A program made the position numbers and the translations under genes. From Clostridia bacterium (GTDB lineage: Bacteria; Bacillota; Clostridia; Oscillospirales; CAG-272): 53,427 nucleotides of DNA. The stretch lies in contig JAGALS010000041.1 in assembly GCA_017625065.1 (NCBI GenBank), positions 1-53,427 of the forward strand. Reading direction: 5' to 3'. A model generated the notes under the pieces. That model ran no database searches. It was not told the origin of the DNA and saw only the letters and a program-made list of their open reading frames with translations. Shown piece after piece: positions 50,204 through 53,427 of the stretch. The number at the start of each line of letters is the position of its first letter. The first letter of the stretch is position 1.

Positions 50204-51913
50204 ATGGATATTCAAAATGTACGCGCTATGATGCGCACCAAATCGATTTATGACATACCGTTGCGAGTCACGTTTTACGCTCGCGTTTCCTCGGAAAGTG
50301 ACGAGCAATTAAACTCACTTGACAACCAAGTGAGCTACTATGAGGATTTTATCAAACGCAACGCCGCATGGCAGTATGTGCGCGGCTACGTGGACGAGGG
50401 GCTCTCGGGCATCTCCACAAGGAAGCGCAAAAACTTTAATAGAATGATTACCGACGCCAAGGATGGGAAATTCGATCTGATCATCACCAAGGAGATCTCT
50501 CGATTTGCCCGTAACACAGTGGACTCTCTCCAGTACACAAGAGAGCTGCAGTCCCATGGCGTCGGTGTCTTTTTTCAAAACGACAACATCAATACACTGG
50601 ACGAGGATGCTGAGCTGCGCCTCACCATTATGTCCTCGATCGCACAGGATGAGCTGCGCAAGCTCTCCTCCCGTGTACGCTTCGGACACCAGCAGGCGAT
50701 CAAGTCGCACGTGGTGCTGGGGAACGGGCGGATGTTCGGCTACCTCAAAAAGGATAAGCATCTGGTGATCGACGAGAGCGAGGCACCGATGATCCGCGAG
50801 CTCTTCCGCCTGTATGCCACCGACCAATACAGTATGAAGCAGCTGGAGGATCTCTTCTTTGAGCAGGGCTACCGCAACCACAACGGCAATAAGATCGCTC
50901 ACACCACTATGTCGGGCATCATCTCCAACCCCAAATACAAGGGCTACTACGTGGGCAATAAGGTCCGCATCGTGGATATGTTCACCCAACGGCAGAAATT
51001 CCTGCCGCAGGAGGAATGGGTGATGTTCAAGGACGAGACGGGGGATATCGTTCCCGCCATTGTTAGCGAGGAGGTCTGGGAGGCGGCAAACGAGGTACTG
51101 CAGCGGCGCAGTCTTGACGTAAAAAGCAGGCAGGGCGTTTGCAATCACTCCAATCTGATGACGGGCAAGCTCTATTGTGCCCACTGCGGCATGCCTTACT
51201 ATCGCCGTGAGTCGAAGGACCGATTCGGGAACGTGAATTCCAAATGGGTGTGTAGTGGTAAGATCAAAAACGGCTACGACTCCTGCCCGTCCGCACCGAT
51301 CTACGAATCCGAATTAAAGCCTGTCCTCTTTGAGGTCTTCAGCGAAACGCAGGTAGAGACCGAGGCGACCATTGAGCGCTACCGCGAAATGTTTGAGGCG
51401 CTGGAGGAGGACGAGGAGATTGCAGGGCTACTTGAAACCCATCGCCGCACGCTGGATATGGCATCGCAGAAAAAGGCAAAGCTCCTGGAGCTGGTCACCC
51501 TGGGGGCGATCAGTAACGAGGACTTCAAGGAGATGACGGCGGCCTGCGAGCGTGAGTGCAGGGAGGCGCGAGAGGAGATAGACGAGTTGGAAAAGGAGAT
51601 GCTCAGCAAGGAGGCGTTCCGTGCCCATATCAACGAGCTGCGCAGGCACCTGCAAGCGGCGTGCGAGGAGGCAAAAACGGGCATTATCACCCATGCATTT
51701 GTCAATCGCTATATCTCGAAGGTCACGGTCACATTTTCAGAGGATGGCACCGGGGCGAAACTCGACATCGAGATTTTGGCGGGAAATCGGGCTCAAAAGT
51801 GGCTTCACAAGCTCAAAACAAGGTATGAAAATACCTCTGTTCGTACGGGACACACGTTCAAGAAGATGATCGAGTCCTACGAAAACGGCATGACCAACGG
51901 TATGTCCAAGTAA
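50204..51913 (+). CDS. Large serine recombinase
   Basis: 569 residues with AAAGGAGG before the ATG. An N-terminal resolvase domain (about 20-165) has the catalytic Ser in YARVSSESDEQ, and RFARNT, DELRKLSSRVR. A Recombinase domain (about 175-290; NPKYKGYYVGNK) and a zinc ribbon (CAHCGMPYYRR, later Cys pair) precede a coiled coil (about 390-500). Such enzymes insert and excise phages and integrative elements by site-specific recombination, usually next to an attachment site. No tail, capsid or conjugation genes are in the window. The upstream gene is truncated, as expected at an insertion edge. Confidence 0.95.
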   Translation: MDIQNVRAMMRTKSIYDIPLRVTFYARVSSESDEQLNSLDNQVSYYEDFIKRNAAWQYVRGYVDEGLSGISTRKRKNFNRMITDAKDGKFDLIITKEISRFARNTVDSLQYTRELQSHGVGVFFQNDNINTLDEDAELRLTIMSSIAQDELRKLSSRVRFGHQQAIKSHVVLGNGRMFGYLKKDKHLVIDESEAPMIRELFRLYATDQYSMKQLEDLFFEQGYRNHNGNKIAHTTMSGIISNPKYKGYYVGNKVRIVDMFTQRQKFLPQEEWVMFKDETGDIVPAIVSEEVWEAANEVLQRRSLDVKSRQGVCNHSNLMTGKLYCAHCGMPYYRRESKDRFGNVNSKWVCSGKIKNGYDSCPSAPIYESELKPVLFEVFSETQVETEATIERYREMFEALEEDEEIAGLLETHRRTLDMASQKKAKLLELVTLGAISNEDFKEMTAACERECREAREEIDELEKEMLSKEAFRAHINELRRHLQAACEEAKTGIITHAFVNRYISKVTVTFSEDGTGAKLDIEILAGNRAQKWLHKLKTRYENTSVRTGHTFKKMIESYENGMTNGMSK

Positions 51914-51936
51914 TCAGTAAAGAAAAGACAACAAGG

Positions 51937-51975
51937 GGGCGCGCTTTGATGGCGCGCCCTTATGTTTTGCTTTTT
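51937..51975 (+). terminator. Terminator of the recombinase gene
   Basis: GGGCGCGC (51937-51944) pairs with GCGCGCCC (51952-51959), then a T-rich tail. Confidence 0.75.
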
Positions 51976-52027
51976 GGACAAGCTTTCGGATGGAAATGAA
52001 AAGAATTGAATGAAAAATGCTGAAAAT

Positions 52028-52091
52028 ATGGAATGAATTTTTGAAAAAATTGGAAAAATATCTTGACAAAATGGAATGAAGGGGCTATACT
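52028..52091 (+). promoter_or_regulatory. Promoter with repeated ATGGAATGAA motif
   Basis: TTGACA (52063-52068), 17 bases, TATACT (52086-52091). ATGGAATGAA occurs at 52028-52037 and again at 52071-52080, inside the spacer, where a bound protein would block the promoter. Confidence 0.75.
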
Positions 52092-52131
52092 GAAAAAGAA
52101 GAAAAATTTGTCGATATCAGGAGGTCAGTAT

Positions 52132-53151
52132 ATGAAGAAGGAGCAACGCCTTGAAGCGGAGAAATTCTTGCTGCAGCAGATCTATGACGAGAACCCCGAT
52201 TTTGTGGATGCCACAATGGCGGCGTTTTCTGTTTCCCGTTCCACTGTTTACAATTATATTAACACCTTGCAGGATAACGGAGAGCTGGAGCGCGTCGGGG
52301 GCTCGATGCCATACCGCGTGCTGTATAAGACCTCTCGCTTTACCATAGACACCACGCGTGAGCATTCCGAGGATCGGATGTTCAGCCGTGACATTTCGCC
52401 ACTACTAGCCGAGCTGCCGATCAACGTGCAAAAGATCTGGCGCTATGCCTTTACCGCTATGATGAACAACGCATTGGAGCACGCAAAGGCATCTGCCATT
52501 GTGTGCGTGGTCAACCGCAGCCGCCTTTGTACCATCATCGGTATTCTGGATAACGGCATCGGTATCTTCCGTCGCATCCAGCAGGATCAAAGAGATGCCA
52601 GCGGCGAAGCACCCACCGCGGCTGAAGCGGCATCGCTGCTTTACGCGGGCGGCTATACCTCCGATCCCGACACTCACGCGGGCGAGGGCATCTTCTTCAC
52701 TTCACGCTTGATGGATCACTTTGCGATCCGCTCGGACTATCAGCTCTTCACGCCCAACGCGGAGGATGCCGACGAGGAGGGCGGCGAGCGCTTCCGCGGC
52801 ACCGCGGTGCAAATGGCGCTGAATAACGACTCCAAGCGTGAGCTCAGTGAGGTTATGGCAAAATACATCGATCCCGATGAGGGCTTTGTGCATACCGAGA
52901 TCCCCGTGGCGCGCTTTTTCGGCGGCGATTTTCCCATTTCCCGCTCCGAGGCACGCAGACTGCTTTCGGTTCTGGAGGACTTCCGCACCGCCGAGCTTGA
53001 TTTCTCGGACATTGACGAGGTGGGTAGAGATTTCGCGCACGAGCTCTTCTCCGCCGCCGCGGGGCAGTATCCTATGCTGCGCCTTAGCGTGAAGAACGCC
53101 ACGCCTGCCGTGCTGGGCGCATTGCGCCGTGCGGGCTATTCGGGTGAGTAA
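52132..53151 (+). CDS. HTH + HATPase + DUF4325 (STAS-like) regulator
   Basis: 339 residues, AGGAGGTC 5 bases before the ATG at 52132. Residues about 10-65 form a helix-turn-helix (SVSRSTVYNYINTLQDNGELE). Residues about 95-245 form a GHKL/HATPase domain: N box AFTAMMNNALEHA, GILDNGIGIF, and GEGIFFTSRL. Residues about 270-335 match DUF4325 (RLLSVLEDFRTAELDFSDIDEVGRD-like), a STAS-related fold. There is no His phosphoacceptor or transmembrane part. This combination recalls anti-sigma or serine-kinase switches fused to a DNA-binding head, so it may be a one-protein switch. Its spaced operator-like repeats suggest self-regulation. Confidence 0.9.
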   Translation: MKKEQRLEAEKFLLQQIYDENPDFVDATMAAFSVSRSTVYNYINTLQDNGELERVGGSMPYRVLYKTSRFTIDTTREHSEDRMFSRDISPLLAELPINVQKIWRYAFTAMMNNALEHAKASAIVCVVNRSRLCTIIGILDNGIGIFRRIQQDQRDASGEAPTAAEAASLLYAGGYTSDPDTHAGEGIFFTSRLMDHFAIRSDYQLFTPNAEDADEEGGERFRGTAVQMALNNDSKRELSEVMAKYIDPDEGFVHTEIPVARFFGGDFPISRSEARRLLSVLEDFRTAELDFSDIDEVGRDFAHELFSAAAGQYPMLRLSVKNATPAVLGALRRAGYSGE

Positions 53152-53163
53152 GAAAACATATTC

Positions 53164-53213
53164 AAAAAGCGCGCCTTGCGTGATCCTTTACGGTTATCAC
53201 ACAAGGCGCTTTT
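53164..53213 (+). terminator. Terminator of the HATPase regulator
   Basis: An imperfect stem pairs AAAAGCGC...CTTGCGTGAT with ATCACACAAGGCGCTTTT and ends in TTTT. Confidence 0.85.
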
Positions 53214-53280
53214 GCCTTGTAGCCTTTAGCGAAAAGCAACCACCTGCTATGCATATGGAATAAAGCGCTTATAGCAGAGG

Positions 53281-53427
53281 CCCCCTTGTGTAAAGGGGGC
53301 TCCCGCGTAGCGGGTGGGGGATTGTTAGACAACAAAGCGGTTTGCATTTCTCACAATCCCTCCGTGAGTTTGCTTAGCAAACTCCATGTGCCGCTATGCG
53401 GCACAGTTCCCATTTACACAAGGGAGG
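53281..53427. mobile_element. Hairpin-rich inverted repeat element at window end
   Basis: The left part (53281-53325) has CCCCCTTGTGTAAAGGGGG, CCCGCGTAGCGGG and GGGATTGT. The reverse complement of the right part (53353-53427) repeats the order CCTCCCTTGTGTAAA, a GTGCCGC/GCGGCAC hairpin and GGGATTGT. It looks like two copies of one small element in opposite orientation. It is non-coding and may continue beyond the window. Confidence 0.65.

Overview
The window reads as chromosomal DNA of an endospore-forming, anaerobic, probably gut-associated member of the Clostridia. Supporting signs are spoVAD and spoVAE, an alpha/beta-type small acid-soluble spore protein, rubrerythrin, strong AGGAGG ribosome binding sites, TTGACA-N17-TATAAT promoters, T-tract terminators and a secreted-protein-rich gene set. 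Nothing in it fixes the genus. No tRNA, rRNA or CRISPR array was recognised, and no gap between genes exceeds 300 bases.

Region 1 (1-9566, + strand) encodes four exported proteins. Two are long, membrane-anchored chains of a Cys-rich module whose core reads roughly C-x-GG-x-ATC-x4-A-x-C-x2-C-x4-YG. One is a lipoprotein joining three such modules to an alkaline-phosphatase-fold domain and a LamG-like domain. The last is a lipoprotein with two LamG-like domains. Region 2 (9567-16140) is housekeeping and sporulation: spoVAD-spoVAE, then rubrerythrin and a GNAT acetyltransferase on the - strand, then a divergent MurE-like ligase translationally coupled to a small protein, and a membrane-anchored propeller-like protein. 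Region 3 (16141-22632) has a MocR-type regulator whose PLP lysine position is arginine, followed by a 1685-residue surface protein (LamG, calcineurin-like phosphoesterase, beta-helix repeats, Cys-rich modules, C-terminal membrane anchor).

Region 4 (22639-31505, - strand) is a clean SipW/TasA-type fibre operon. A perfect promoter drives a SipW-like signal peptidase, four TasA-like proteins, a 1560-residue adhesin with InlB/MucBP-like repeats and a His/Cys-rich stretch, and a fifth TasA-like protein. Region 5 (31561-37951, - strand) is a second operon: an SPFH protein with zinc ribbons, a four-helix membrane protein, a YidD variant with an added membrane domain, and a very large zinc-ribbon/propeller/membrane protein. 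The reading frame of that last gene is broken by one frameshift and one amber codon.

Region 6 (38181-53427) is accessory and rearranged. It holds a 5'-truncated copy of the MocR gene, a GH29 alpha-L-fucosidase, a spore protein with a foreign C-terminus, an AAA_14/DUF4143 ATPase, a RES-domain toxin-like gene facing away from a 5'-decapitated helicase-methyltransferase, a membrane protein, an MmcQ/YjbR protein and a WYL regulator. These are followed by a 22-residue membrane peptide, a truncated HIRAN gene, a large serine recombinase, and an HTH-HATPase-DUF4325 protein. Several hairpin-rich repeats mark junctions. This is the profile of a defence and mobile-element island.

The most system-like parts are the SipW fibre operon with its giant adhesin, the SPFH-YidD-zinc-ribbon operon, the shared Cys-rich module found in at least four surface proteins, and the WYL-linked promoters at the edge of the recombinase region.
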